Assembly (NCBI GenBank): GCA_037953625.1
Contig: CM075651.1
Location: forward strand, 126,198,501 to 126,262,500
Direction: 5' to 3'
Length of the DNA stretch: 64,000 bases
DNA from: Crotalaria pallida
Taxonomy: Eukaryota; Streptophyta; Magnoliopsida; Fabales; Fabaceae
Positions 10,919 to 22,619 of this stretch are shown here, one piece after another. Below the pieces are notes generated by a model. The model worked only from the letters and a program-made list of their open reading frames with translations. It was not told the DNA's origin and did no database searches. The position numbers and the translations under genes are program-made. How positions within the stretch are numbered: the first letter of the stretch is position 1; the number at the start of each line of letters is the position of its first letter.

Positions 10919-12351
10919 TGTAACATCCCAAATTTAATTCCATGTGTAATTAATATAATAACGGGCTTAGGGTGAAGAGAAGGATGAAGCTAAGTTAAAA
11001 TTAGTGGTTTTTTAGAGTCGTTTTAGAATTAAAAACATAGGACTTTAGGAAATTAAAAATAAGAGAGTTACAACTCAAAACGTAGATTCCGCCGTTGGAT
11101 GTGAAGTTTAGTGGGTCGAGAAGCTTGCTTTCAAATTTGAGCAAGATTCGTCGAGTAACGAAAAGGTTATGACACTTTAAAATGCAAAGGAATAAAAGGA
11201 AATAAAAGTAGCAGTGCACCAACCAGTTAGTCATTCCACTAACCGGTTAGCACGCATCAGATCTAGAAAAAAAAAAGACGGGAAAAGGCGTGTGTGGACC
11301 AAAAAATCGTGGCTTCCACAAGAAGCCATTAAATTGGACCACATATCATATCTTCTCATGCAAACCAAGCCAAAAACAAACACAACAACAACACACATAC
11401 ACACCACCATCATCTTCCCCCTTTTCCCTCTTAGAAACCAAGAGCAAACCTCAGCATCTCCACCTCAAGCCTTAGAATCAACAACACCCATCATCATCAA
11501 CTATTACCATCATCAAAACTACAACTAAAAATGAGTTAGGAATTGCCCTCCTCTCACCCCCTACAACTCGCCACTCTCTCTCTCATCTCCCTTCGGATTT
11601 TAAACTCCATAACCATGAAAGCTCACACTTTCTCATGCCTCCATCTCAAGAACCATTAAAGGAGAAGCCTCTTACACCATTTCAATCCCCTCTTGACAAG
11701 ATACCAATGCACTTGATAGTTGCACTTTTGAGGTTTCAAAGGAGGTTTAGGGGTTTGAGATTCTAAGGAGTAAGGCTAGGGCTTATTGGTTGCCATTTCT
11801 CTCTTCATAGAGATAAGAAGGGGGGTGTTACCATTATTTAGGGCATGATTTCTAGGGTGATTATAGTGGTGACTAAGGATAGGAAAGAGTAGTTAGAATA
11901 TTGAACATTAGGGTAGTTGATGTTAATAATAAGTTGAGAGTAAAAATAATGGAAATGAACTCAAATATGTAATTATGAAATTATGAGCATTTAATATGTG
12001 TGTTTGTGATATTTGAATGTTTGGGTTGGTGATGATGTGGATAAATGACTAGGGCTTAAGTTAAGCATAAAATAATGGAAGTAAACACATATATGTTATT
12101 ATGAAATTATGAGTATATAATATGTGAGTTTGTAATATTTGAATGAGTGCGTTAGTGATGGAATGAGGATAATAAATTATATTATAGTGACAACCTTGGA
12201 TAATGAAATAAGTAATGTTAAGCTATGAGTAAAAATGAAAGTGTTTGTATTTTGTGATCAATTTATGAATAATTAATTAAAGATGAGAATGATGCAAAGA
12301 AAACAATAATATGAGATTAAATATAATAAGTCTTGGCGTTGAGTAATGATC

Positions 12352-12750
12352 CGATTGGGTGACACGTCCCAATAGGTGCAAATGTCCTGTTAGGTGCAAA
12401 TGTCCCAATAAGTGCAAATGTCCTGTTAGGTGCAAATGTCCCATCAGGTATAAATGTCCCATTAGGTGAAAAAAGTCTCGTTAGGTGTAGAATGTGTCAT
12501 CACGGATCATTATGCGCATTTAAAAGAAGTTAAGTAAAAGAATGGTCAAAAGGTGTGAAAACAATGAGTGACTAAAAGACATGAGAGAAATAAATGGCTA
12601 AAAGTATTAAAGGAAAATGAAAGGTCTTAACGGGTATGAAATGTCCTAATGAGTGTGGAAATGTCCTGATGGGTGTCAAATGTCCTAACAGGTGAAAATG
12701 TCCTATTGGGTGTAAATGTCCTAACAGGTGTAAATGTCCTAATGGGGTAA
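12352..12750 (+). repeat. Degenerate tandem repeats of about 18-20 bp in LTR-1
   Basis: Two blocks (about 12352-12490 and 12618-12750) repeat the phrase AGGTGCAAATGTCC or AGGTGTAAATGTCCTAAC with substitutions. Related phrases occur at the matching place in LTR-2 (33600-33980) and LTR-3 (40110-40400). Any peptide here is just a translation of the repeat. Confidence 0.75.
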
Positions 12751-13451
12751 AATAAAAGAAAAGAAGAAAGTGAATAAAAGGAAAGTAATTAATAGAAAGG
12801 AAAAACAAGGGAGAAAAATGAATAAGCTAAGAATTGAAAGTGAGAATGAAGCATGAATTTGATTGTGAATAATTTGATTGTTTATGTTTAATAGACTTAG
12901 TTTACTACTATGGCTCTTTAGATATTATTTCCTAAGTCTATGTAATGCTACCCTTCTTGCTGTTTTTATTACAGGTACAGAGGCAAAGCATACACTGTCC
13001 TAGGCCGAGCAGGAGTGTAAATAGTGTAGTTCGGACATGATGTATGTCCTGGGCCCTTTTTGATTATGACACTTTTATAAATATTTTGTATAAGATGTAA
13101 ATATTCGTTTTGGGTGGGCCCAAGACTACTTTTGGGAAACAGGGTTATATTTTGGGAAGTTTAAACTATTCCACAACTGATTAAATATGATGTTAACTCT
13201 GATGTGATATAACTGTTATGTTGGGTGCATATGATGCACAGTGTAAAACATGCTTTGCTGGCTCCTGGATTATACAAATGATTGTTTTGATAGGTTTCAA
13301 AGGAAAGCTAATTTTTGGGAAAAATTAAATATACAAAGGAAACTCCGCTGAATTTTTCGGATATTTTCACAATAAATTTATGTTTAAAAAAAAAATTTTC
13401 AAGTTGGAATTTCATTTTAGGATCTAATTAGGATTTAAAGGGTAAGATGTT

Positions 13452-13731
13452 ATAGTTTGATATGAGAGCCAAGGCCGGGTCGGTGTGCCAACGGGGACGT
13501 TGGGCCTCCAACGGGGGGTGGATGTAAGGTGAAGCCTTAGTCCCACATCGGCTGGTAAGGAGAACGAAACATGTTTTATATAGGGTGTGGATACCTTACC
13601 TCACGTGGATGCGTTTTGGGGCTCACTATTAGTGTGAGACCAAGAGCAAATCCGTGAGGGTGAAGGATGCCCAAAGCAGACAATATCCACGTGGCGGTAC
13701 ACTAGGCCCTGGCTGGGGCTGGGCTATTACA
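13452..13731 (+). other. TRIM/LARD-like internal tail with degraded primer site
   Basis: Directly after the LTR-like part, TTTGATATGAGAGCC (13456-13470) looks like a mutated TGGTATCAGAGCC primer site. It is followed by phrases typical of small plant LTR elements: GTCCCACATCGGC, a TATATAGG stretch, and GGGCTGGGCTATTACA at the end. I read this as a leftover internal region plus a short terminal piece of a non-autonomous element. Confidence 0.45.
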
Positions 13732-13736
13732 GAGGT

Positions 13737-13890
13737 TGTGTGACATTTCATCGGTCATATCATTACTTCAAGCTAAGAACCATTTTCCAAAAATTGAAAA
13801 GTTTAAAGACGCAAAGCATCGAAAAAATTATCAATGACCAATTTCAAAAGAACACATAAGTTCATGAACTAGAAACTTAAATAAGACTTA
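13737..13890. repeat. Right half of long-TIR MITE split by LTR-1
   Basis: The text (TTGAAAAGTTTAAAGACGC, AACACATAAGTTCATGAACT) matches the right arm of the MITE at 32210-32690. Its left part lies before 10919, so LTR-1 inserted inside this MITE. Confidence 0.55.
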
Positions 13891-14517
13891 AATATTATTT
13901 GACAATAAATATGACTAAATTTTTTATTAAACGGGTCTTACATATTGAAAAAAAATATGACACTTTATTTTTATTTCGATTTATTTTTAATATTTTTTTC
14001 ATGGATATATTTTTGATATTGAATTCACAAAAATAAAAATAAGACAAAGACTATGTTAGTTTGATGAAAAAAAATACACTATTGTCGTCCTAAAACTAGG
14101 GCCTACAGGCTACAACAAATGATAAAGGGCCACATTTAAAAAAAAATAAAAAAAAAGGCTTACACGCTACAGAGGGGTACACATTTGGTGTGCCTGAGGT
14201 ACCAGGAAGTAATATATTCCCAGGTAACCCGTTTTAATATAATCCTCACTCTCCATTGTCCTTAACACATCACATTCATGGATTGAGGAATTAGTATCTA
14301 TACTCATCCACAATCGATGAGTATAGTATACAAACCCTTTTTTTAAATGGTCTCTCCAATTTTGTTTTTGAAAGCGGTCTCTCAACTTTATTTTTTCACA
14401 CGGTTAGTATTTTCGTCAATTTTTCCGTTAAATCAATTAAAATATTTTTTTTGTGTCCTCACCATTCTCTCTCATCTTCTTCGGCAAGACCTCCATACTT
14501 TTCGATAGTATTGACAA
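13891..14517. other. AT-rich DNA, nothing recognised
   Basis: Poly-A and poly-T rich sequence with no supported gene. A short ORF at 14167-14385 on the minus strand has no recognisable motif. Confidence 0.4.
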
Positions 14518-15207
14518 TTTGGGCGGGCGAGCGGGCTTGGCCCATGCCCACAAATGCCCGCGTTTTTGGCAGGCATGCCCGCTCGCCCATTAAAATTTTT
14601 TAGGCGAAAAATCCAAGCCTTGCCCGCCCTATGGGCGGGCTTGTGGGCGAGAGGCTTTAAATTAAAATTTTTTAAAAATACCATACTACAATTTTTTATT
14701 GCAAATTCACAATAATATTTCACTATTTTATTATCAAATTCCTATCAATATTTCTCTGTTTTAACTTTTAAATATAACCGCATGATGACCACATGATTCA
14801 TATTCAATTTCAAAAGGCCAGTAACAACAATTAACACATTCCCTGTAAGGCTATAAGGCTGTAACGACACGACTAAGTGACTAACCAACAAATAATAATA
14901 TTATTAAAAAGCCATCAATTATCAAAAGGTCAGCAACTTCCACCAATATGTAACCTGCAAGGTTGTAACCACTAAGGCATTAACCAACATAAGTACATAA
15001 TAAATAACAATATTCTCAAATAACAAATAACCAACATAAGTACATAGGTTCAGAAAAAAGTTATTATATAATGGGCGGCTCGCCGCCTGCCCGATAATGC
15101 CAAAAAAAAAGGGCAGGACGGGCAGACATAAATTTGAAATTAGGCATAAAATCAAAGCCCTGCTCATAAATTTTTTTGCGGGCTGGTAGGCGGTCCCCGT
15201 GGGCACG
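14518..15207. mobile_element. GCCCGC-rich terminal sequences, probable hAT-like non-autonomous element
   Basis: Two GC-rich segments in otherwise AT-rich DNA, at about 14520-14655 and 15070-15205, are full of GCCCGC/GCGGGC words in both directions, as in the subterminal regions of some plant hAT-like elements. The interior is AT-rich and non-coding. No target duplication was found; the right side is abutted by the LTR that begins at 15208. Confidence 0.35.
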
Positions 15208-16987
15208 TGTAACACCCCTAATTTCGTCATCCGAATATTAATATTTGTTGTAATTATTATAATTATTTATTAAATAAATAAAAGATTAATGTTTGATTAT
15301 TGATGTGCATTATGTATTTGTAATGTGTGAAAAATAATTTTGGTTGATATTTTGTATAAAATATTAAGTTTTGCAATTAAGTCCTTGGGGAGGACCTAAA
15401 TGCAATATTAGAAGGATTATTGAAGGAAAAACCAATAAAAATGATTTTTTTTTTCAAAATTGCAGTCGTGACAATCGATTGTCACGATTCAAAATTGCAG
15501 TCGTGACAATCCATTGTACACATCGTGACAATCGATTGTCATAGTGCAGAACAACCATTGTTGAGTGTGTTTAATGAGCAATCCAGCACTAAACCCAAAA
15601 ATTGACACGAATGCAGCCCAAGACACGTTCTTGAACTTGTGTCGTGATGCATGAGCACTTGATTGCTCTATATAAGCACCCATGTTGAAGGAAATTGGTC
15701 TATTTTGCTCTGATTTGGAATTTTGCTCTGTTTAGGGTTTGTAATTTTGTCCCTTCGGTTCTCCTTCAATTCTAAGGTTAGCTCATGAGTGATACACCAT
15801 TGCAAAGCTTAATCTTCAAGCTTTGCATAGACATAAGAATCGTGAGATGAGAGTCCCTGTGCTAGAAGTTATGAGCTTGTGAAGTTGGGTGCTTGAACCT
15901 GTCAAACCAAATTTCAGATTCGGGGAGCGCTGACTTTGAGCTTCGATTATGGTAAGCTCAAGCTTTATCTTGGTCAGAAACTTATTGGTTTTCAAAGTTA
16001 ATGTTGCATAGATATGCCGTTAACCATTTCCCCCAAATTTCTGTCTTTTTCATGATCCAATTTCTCTGGTTAATCCACCCTGTCAAAACGGTTCTGGTCT
16101 GAGGAGGAGCTATAGGTGCATGGTGTTCTACCTCAAATCTTTGCTCAAATCTTGTTCAAGCACGACCCTAAGGTATGGGGAAAGCTTACCATTCGCTAGA
16201 ATGAGAATGAATTGGATTGGAAACTAGGATGAGCCACCATGTGACTTTAAGGGCTTAGTTTGAAATAGGAATTTGGCATTGAGGTCAATATGAGTTGTAC
16301 TATCCACAAATTTTCATATTTTAATAAATTGATTTTTGAGAAATTTTGATTGGGCAGTTCTTTTCAATTAATATAGTTACATTATTTGATTTACATTTAT
16401 GAATGGAAATAATTATTTGGGATTCATTTTTATAATGATAGATTATTTTATTTTGTGTCTTGGAGGAATTAATAATTGTTGATTTAAAAGGACTATTTAA
16501 CTTTGAAAATTCATAATTTTTCACTGGTAAATCGGAATTAGACGAATTTACAGTCAAAACGATCGTATTGAAATGTAGAATTTATTTTTGTATAGTTTGG
16601 AATTTATTTTGCAGTCCACGAAATTTTCATTGTTTTTGGGAGATTATAATGTTTTATATTTTTAAGTAAATTGAAATATGATTTTCAAGTGTTATTTCCT
16701 GTACTAGAAAAATATTATTTTCTACTATATGATAGGGTGGTACGGTTTTATTATTGAAACTATGCATTTTGAATTTTGAATTGTGAGACATCCATTTATT
16801 AGTGCACAAAACCCTAGGGTAACCCAATTAAATGTAACTTATCTTTAAACTACGCTCCTATTTAAGACCCACATTTGTTACCCTATCCTAGAGTAGATTT
16901 TCAACCAATGGGTGACCTTATCTTTTATCCCTACACACTCTCTCACTCTAATTTATTTTTGGACCCCATTCTTAATTAAACAAACCC
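15208..16987 (+). repeat. Truncated LTR, TGTAACACCCC family, with GACAATCGATTGTC palindromes
   Basis: It starts TGTAACACCCCTAATTTCGTC. Exact GACAATCGATTGTC occurs at 15470-15483 and 15527-15540, with a degenerate copy between. A TATA-like TATATAAGCACC is near 15668, and a GT donor TATGGTAAGCTC at 15952. This layout parallels the Tekay LTR that follows, but the sequence is otherwise quite different. The 3' half, including any AG acceptor, is not found; homology fades by about 16250. A separate fragment starting near TGAGACATCC (16784) continues after the Tekay insertion at 26939. Confidence 0.6.
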
Positions 16988-19648
16988 TGTAACACCCACC
17001 GGAATTTACCCTCGAAATTACAATTAAAATATTAAATATATTACATAATTATTATTTTAATAGTAAATAAATGCTATGTGAATATTGTGTGAACTATATT
17101 TTATTACGTGAAATTATAATTATAATGTATGGAAATAATTTTGGAAGAATTTTGAATGAAATAAGCCTTTTATAATGTAGAGAAATAAAATAAAATAATA
17201 ATTTTTATAAATCTCAAAATTTTTATCTGGACAATCGATTGTCAATATGTGACAATCGATTGTCACGACTCAGACCAGCCAGCAGTAAGGCGGTTTGAGA
17301 ACAAATGGACACGATTGCACACTATTTCACCCACAATTTCACACAAAAAATCACCCTAGCACTATGTCTAATTGAAAGGGACACTTGGGAGGGATTATTT
17401 TAAAGAATTGAGTGTTATATTCATTCAAACACTCAAGAACAACACCCAAATCTCAGAAAAACGAGTTTTGCTGTCATGAACTTGCCTTGATTCGTTTTCT
17501 ATGATCCAAGCCTTAAATCCTTACAAATCATATACCAAATCGAAGCTTGTTTAACCCTCTTCAATTTGATACCAATTTTGTGAAATTTTGTGGAGTGTAG
17601 AGAAAGTTATACCCCTGCAAAGTCAAGTGTTTTGAGTCTGAAATTCTGGATTTCAGATTCGTGAAGCTCTCTTTCTTTGATTCGTGAGGTAAGCTCGAGC
17701 ATCCTTTGAGCTTAAAACTTGTTTTATTTTCAAGATTTCATATCCTAGCTTTGATTCTAATCCTTGGTCACAATTTATGGTGACTTATTCTTGATGGAAA
17801 TCACTGATTTTGTGACCCTGTTGAACTGAAAACAGAGCCTTTGGCAGCTGAACCAAACTTTGGGATTTTCCCAATCAAATCGTTTCTTTCCGGTCCAAAC
17901 CAATCTGAATATTTGCAATAGGTAAGGGAGAAGTTATCCGGGTGCTAGAATAATAATCCGATGGCTAGAAATCTAGGAGTTCTCATGAACTCAAGGGCAC
18001 AATTAAGAAACATGATAACTTGAATTAGTAAAATTACTTGGAGGTCATTTTAATTCTATTTCTGCAATTGAACAACTTATTTATGATGGATATGAGCTAA
18101 ATTAATAAAGAAATTGGACCGAATTAGGAAGAAAATGAAAACCATATGTGAGGTTGTCATTTTACGTGTTTTATGAACTTTGATTGAATTCTCTATGAAT
18201 ATGATGATTTGATTGCTTCAAATATGCATGGACATATGTAAATATATGTGTTTTGGATCTGTTTTGGGTTAGTTTTGGCTAAAGGGAAGTATATAAAAAT
18301 TTGATTTTTGAAAACCACTTTCAGTATGTTGATTTTCAGCATGACAATCGATTGTCAAGACCTGACAATCTATTGTCATGTCGTCTGAGAGCCAAAATTT
18401 GAAATTTTAAATGTGACAATCGATTGTCAAACCCTGACAATCGATTGTCCTAGCTCAAAATTACCATTCCATCAATTTTGATGGTACTTAACTTTATCCA
18501 AACCCCTTTTATTGATTTTGAGATCCTAATTGTTAATATATGCTGATTTTAGATGATGAATGATTATGAATTTGAATTGAAGATTTTGAAAGGAATTAAA
18601 TTATGAAAAGTGAAATGATAAATTGTTTGTATTCGCACTAGGAGTTGCGGATTGTGAAATAATGATGATGGAATATGAATAAGAAGTTCATAATTATGAA
18701 AAGAATAAATAATGAAATGTGAATTGAGAAATGAATCGCATTCGCTCAAGGAGTGCGGATGTTGAGATGATGATATTATCATGATGATTTAATGATGAGA
18801 AATGAATTAATGATAAAGATTGGTAATGAACCTTTCTTGCATACATGCATTGGGTGAGATTTGCTCCAGTTTGTGAGGCCTTAATACTAGTTGCGTTGGG
18901 CGGAGGAAGCCTGTAAGTCGTGAGAGGTCGAGCGGAGGAAGCTCATGAGGATCCATTTACCTCCAAACTGTGATGCCCCGGGATATGATTGAGATGTGAT
19001 TACATGCATCATTCCACTTAACTACAAGATAATTGTGTGAGAAATTGGGTGTGCATTTTTGTATGCATTATTCCTTGATTATCTGACTACTTTTGTTTGT
19101 TATTTCTAGTACTGATAGATTATTATTTGATGTTGTGCTTCGGCTAGGACTTACTCCATTTGCCCTTTGTTTGTCAGGTAATGGAACAGAATCCGATTTG
19201 TGTAGAGATGAGGTTCAGTCGCCAAGGGGAATGGCATAGGAGGGGCACTAACTTTATCCTAGAGGGGATGGTGGAGATCCTGATCCGCCGTCTGTACCCT
19301 CTCCCTCATATGCGTTCCCTGAGGACTTGTGTTCTTGTTGTCTTTATCGTTCGCCTGTTTCCTCAGTAGGGCGGATGATAAATGACTATGTGATGTTTAC
19401 ATACCTTGAGTACACAATGAAAGCTATGCTTTAGTAATGCTGCTGACATGATGTGAAATACGTGAAATATGTCTTGAAAACTTTTGGTGATAATGTACAT
19501 GATATATATTAGTTCTCATCTCCATGTGAATGATGTGTTGATGTGTTGAATTAGTGATGATTTAAGTTTATTTTTCTAAAGGGCGAAAAATAAATCCATA
19601 ATTTTAATAAAAGAATAAGAAAAAGGGAAATAAATTTGGGTCGTCGCA
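16988..19648 (+). repeat. Tekay-like 5' LTR
   Basis: It runs from TGTAACACCCACCGG to GGGTCGTCGCA. GACAATCGATTGTC occurs at 17230 and 17251 upstream of the probable promoter and at 18343, 18415 and 18436 downstream. A GT donor (GTGAGGTAAGCTCG, exon end 17688) and an AG acceptor (TTTGTTTGTCAG, ending 19177) would bound a 1489-nt intron wholly within the LTR. Confidence 0.93.
19181..19369 (+). other. Short ORF after the LTR-internal splice acceptor (62 aa)
   Basis: Right after the acceptor (AG at 19176-19177) comes ATG GAA CAG and an open frame of 62 residues, MEQNPICVEMRFSRQGEWHR at its start, ending TAG. The same-length frame is kept in the 3' LTR (26386-26574) with a few replacements. No domain is recognised. 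It may be a leader peptide or simply non-coding exon; length conservation between two LTRs copied from one another is weak evidence of coding. Confidence 0.3.
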
Positions 19649-19652
19649 TTTG

Positions 19653-19669
19653 TGGTATCAGAGCAATGG
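19653..19669 (+). other. Primer binding site of the Tekay-like element
   Basis: TGGTATCAGAGCAATGG lies four bases after the LTR end and matches the initiator methionine tRNA 3' end. Confidence 0.92.
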
Positions 19670-19785
19670 TTCAACTCCCGGCCTTGGAGCATGGCCTTAC
19701 ATGCTAACCATTAGGGAATGTTTGTCTTGATTTTATGTCCTGGTGTAAAGATTTAAATTAATTAAAGTCATAGTGCAGGTTTCCT

Positions 19786-20577
19786 ATGGTTGTTAAAGAT
19801 AATTCCCGAATTGCTGATGCATTGGATTGAATGAATGTGATGTTCGAGAATATGCAACAGCGACAAGTGGAACCTCAACCGCAGCAAATCCCTGCTCCAG
19901 ATGAATTTAAGCGGATATCAGACTTTCGTAAGTGTGATCCACCTAAATTCGGAGGAGGACATCATCCGGATGAGGCCCAGAAATGGACACGCGGGTTAGA
20001 AAAGATCTTTCGTACAATGAACTGTAGCGATCATCAGAAAGTGACTTTTGCTACGTATGTTCTGGTTGACGGAGCCGAGGATTGGTGGAACCATTCGGTT
20101 CGGCTTCTGGCTGCCGAAGGAAGAGAAGTAACTTGGAATACCTTCGTCGAGAAATTCTTCGAAAGGTACTTCCCTGAAGATGTAAAGAGGAAGAAGGAGC
20201 TTGAGTTTCTTCAGCTGCAGCAAGGGGATATGAAAGTAGGAGAATATGCTGCAAAGTTTGAAGAACTGAGCAAGTATTCTCCCTACTATCATTATAACCC
20301 TGATGAGCGTTCGAAGTGTATCAAGTTCGAAAATGGATTGAGGCCTGAGCTAAAATCTGTTTTCGGGTACCAAGAGATCCAGAACTTTGCAACCTTGGTT
20401 AAAAAGTGCAGAGTTTATGAAGCAGATAAAAAGGTTGAAGAAGAGTCCCTGCAAGCAAAGAGGAATTTGAAGAATCAACAAGGAGTTGGCCCCTGGCGTC
20501 ATAAAGGACGTAACAACCAGGATAGAATCCTTACACTGCTGGTAAAGGAAAAGTTGATGGTGCAACCAGAGGTGTAA
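19786..20577 (+). pseudogene. gag: Tekay-like gag
   Basis: The likely original start is ATG 19786 (MVVKDNSRIADALD), interrupted by TGA at 19828, probably from CGA; the frame is open again from ATG 19831. The Ty3 gag domain is clear: PPKFGGGHHPDEAQKWTRGL, then GAEDWWNHSVRLL and FFERYFPEDVKRKKELEFLQ. After about 20525 the frame is shifted: the remaining ~17 residues are nonsense, and the basic region and zinc knuckle continue in the next frame. It would form the virus-like particle shell. Confidence 0.88.
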
Positions 20578-20579
20578 AC

Positions 20580-21491
20580 GTTCCACAATGCAACAAGTGC
20601 AAGAAGTACCATCGTGGACAGTGCTGGAGTGAGAAACCACCTACCTGTTTCGAATGTGGAAAGCAAGGCCACATTTCTCGCTATTGCCCTGAAGCAATTA
20701 AGAAGGCCAATCAAGGTGGAACGAGAGGCAAGCAGATGATACAAGCTAAAGTCTATACCATGTCTGGATCTGAAGTGGATCAATCTAAAGATCTTGTTCA
20801 AGGTAACTATTTTCTGAATGGTATGCCTTGTAAGATTTTGTTTGATTCTGGTGCAACACATTCATTCATTTCGTATGAGTGTGTTAATCGCTTGAAGTTA
20901 GTCGTGTCTGTAATGCCTTTCAATCTAAAGGTATCAACCCCAACAAACTCTCCCGTTATCTTTTCGAGAGTTTGTCTAAATTGTCAAGTTACGGTATTAG
21001 ACCGAATGACCCTAGTTAATTTGATTTGTTTGCCTCTTTCGCAATTGGATGTGATACTGGGAATGGATTGGATGTCCGCTAACCATGTAACCATCGATTG
21101 CCATAGAAGATCCCTAATCTTTCAAGATCCAAAATCTTTGTTAAGCCAACCAGAGGGTTATCTATGTTTGCTTTCGGCTGTTGTTGATGAGGAAGTAAAG
21201 ATAGATAACATCCTTGTAGTTTGGGAGTTTCCGGAGGTGTTTCCAGAAGAGGTGCCTGGTTTGCCACCGAAGCGGGAAGTGGAGTTTAGCATCGAATTGG
21301 TTACGGGAGCTGGTCCCATTTCAATTTCACCTTATCGTATGGCCCCAGTGGAGTTGGCTGAGCTGAAGAAGCAAATAGAAGATCTGTTGGAGAAGCAATT
21401 CATAAGACCGAGCGTCTCACCATGGGGTGCACCTGTCCTCTTTGTTAGGAAAAAGGATGGGAGCATGAGAATGTGTGTAGACTATCGGTAG
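20580..21491 (+). pseudogene. pol: Tekay-like zinc knuckle, protease and RT N-terminus
   Basis: The frame carries the CCHC knuckle CFECGKQGHISRYC (about 20647-20690), then the retropepsin motif LFDSGATHSFIS (about 20838), then the RT start with FPEEVPGLPPKREVEF and GAPVLFVRKKDGSMRMCVDY. It ends at TAG 21489-21491, where related elements have CAG, consistent with a C-to-T change. It lacks a start of its own and is the continuation of gag after the frameshift near 20525. Confidence 0.88.
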
Positions 21492-22619
21492 TTGAATAAG
21501 GTGATAGTGAAGAATAAGTACCCTCTCCGAAGAATCGATGAGTTGATGGACCAAGTTCGTGGAGCAGCGGTGTTTTCTTAGATTGATCTGAGGTTTGAGT
21601 ACCATCAGATCCGTATTAAGAAGGAAGATATCCCAAAGACTGCATTTAGGTCCCAATATGGACACTACGAGTATGTAGTGATGCCTTTCGGACTGACCAA
21701 TGCTCCGGCCATATTCATGGATTACATGAATAGAATCTTTCGGTCTTATCTAGATTCTTTTGTAGTAGTGTTTATCGATGATATTCTGATCTACTCTAAG
21801 AATCTAAAGGAGCATACCACTCACCTTAGGATTGTGTTAGAAATCCTTAAGGCAAAGAAATTGTATGCTAAGTTATTTAAGTGTGAGTCCTGGTTGAAGG
21901 AAGTGAACTTCCTTGGGCATATAATTTCTAAAGAAGGCATTGCAGTCGATCCGGCCAAAGTGGAAGTTGTGCTCAATTGGGAAAGGCCCAAGACGGTCAC
22001 AGAAATTCGAAGTTTTATGGGATTACCCGGATATTACAGGAGATTTATCGAAGGATTCTCCAAGATTGCTCTTCCTCTAACCCGATTGACTCGGAAAGAG
22101 CAACCTTTCATATGGGATGAAAGATGTGAACCGAGTTTCCAGGAGCTGAAAGGTAAATTGACATCATCCCCGGTGTTAATTTTACCTGCTCCAAAGAAAA
22201 GTTTTGAAGTATTCTGTGATGCTTCGAAACAAGGTTTGGGTTGTGTTTTGATGCAAGAAGGAAAAGTTGTGGCTTATGCATCAAGACAATTAAAGGTTCA
22301 TGAAGAGAACTACCCAACACATGATTTGGAGCTCGCCGCCATTGTGTTTGCATTGAAGATATGGAGGCACTATTTGTATGGAGTTACGTTCCGAGTATTC
22401 AGTGATCATAAGAGTTTGAAGTATCTTTTTGATCAGAAAGAACTGAATATGAGGCAACATCGGTGGATGGAGTTTATTAAGGATTATGACTTTGAGTTGC
22501 ATTACCACCCTGGGAAGGCCAACGTGGTAGCAGATGCTTTGAGTCGTAAAGCTTTGCACGTAAGTGCATTGATGGTGAAGGAAGCTGAGCTGATTGAGGA
22601 ATTCCGAGATCTAACTTAG
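21492..22619 (+). pseudogene. pol: Tekay-like RT core and RNase H
   Basis: Same frame as the preceding segment. A second stop, TAG, lies at 21579 in the conserved IDLR region. RT motifs follow: YVVMPFGLTNAPAIFMDYMN and the catalytic FIDDILIYSK (about 21773-21802), then the thumb GFSKIALPLTRLTRK and RNase H (FEVFCDASKQGLGCVL, DLELAAIVFALKIWRHYLYG). It ends LSRKALHVSALM... and hits TAG at 22617 after a one-base loss near 22610. Downstream homology resumes in another frame. Confidence 0.9.

Larger units (their letters stand above)
10919..13731 (+). mobile_element. LTR-1: solo-LTR-like element of the TGTAACATCC family
   Basis: It is bounded by TGTAACATCCC and GGCTATTACA and flanked by a perfect 5-bp duplication GAGGT (10914-10918 and 13732-13736), the mark of retroviral-type integration. 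It has no gag or pol. It aligns with LTR-2 and LTR-3: a conserved block TTTGAGCAAGATTCG near 11135, a palindrome pair near 11221-11249 (TAACCGGTTA at 11240), a CT-rich leader, and an AG acceptor (TTTTTATTACAG) ending at 12974. The GT donor position aligned with LTR-2 reads ATAAG here (about 11812) and looks dead; GTAAGG at 11770 is an alternative. The final 280 bp resemble an internal region rather than LTR. Confidence 0.75.

Noticed and set aside
11214..11528. 104-aa plus-strand ORF in LTR-1
   Set aside because: It covers the palindrome pair and the Thr/His-rich leader and is not kept in LTR-2 or LTR-3.
12277..12808. Proteins with repeated GHLHLLGHL motifs on the minus strand
   Set aside because: They are translations of the 18-20-bp tandem repeats in LTR-1; no start context or homology.
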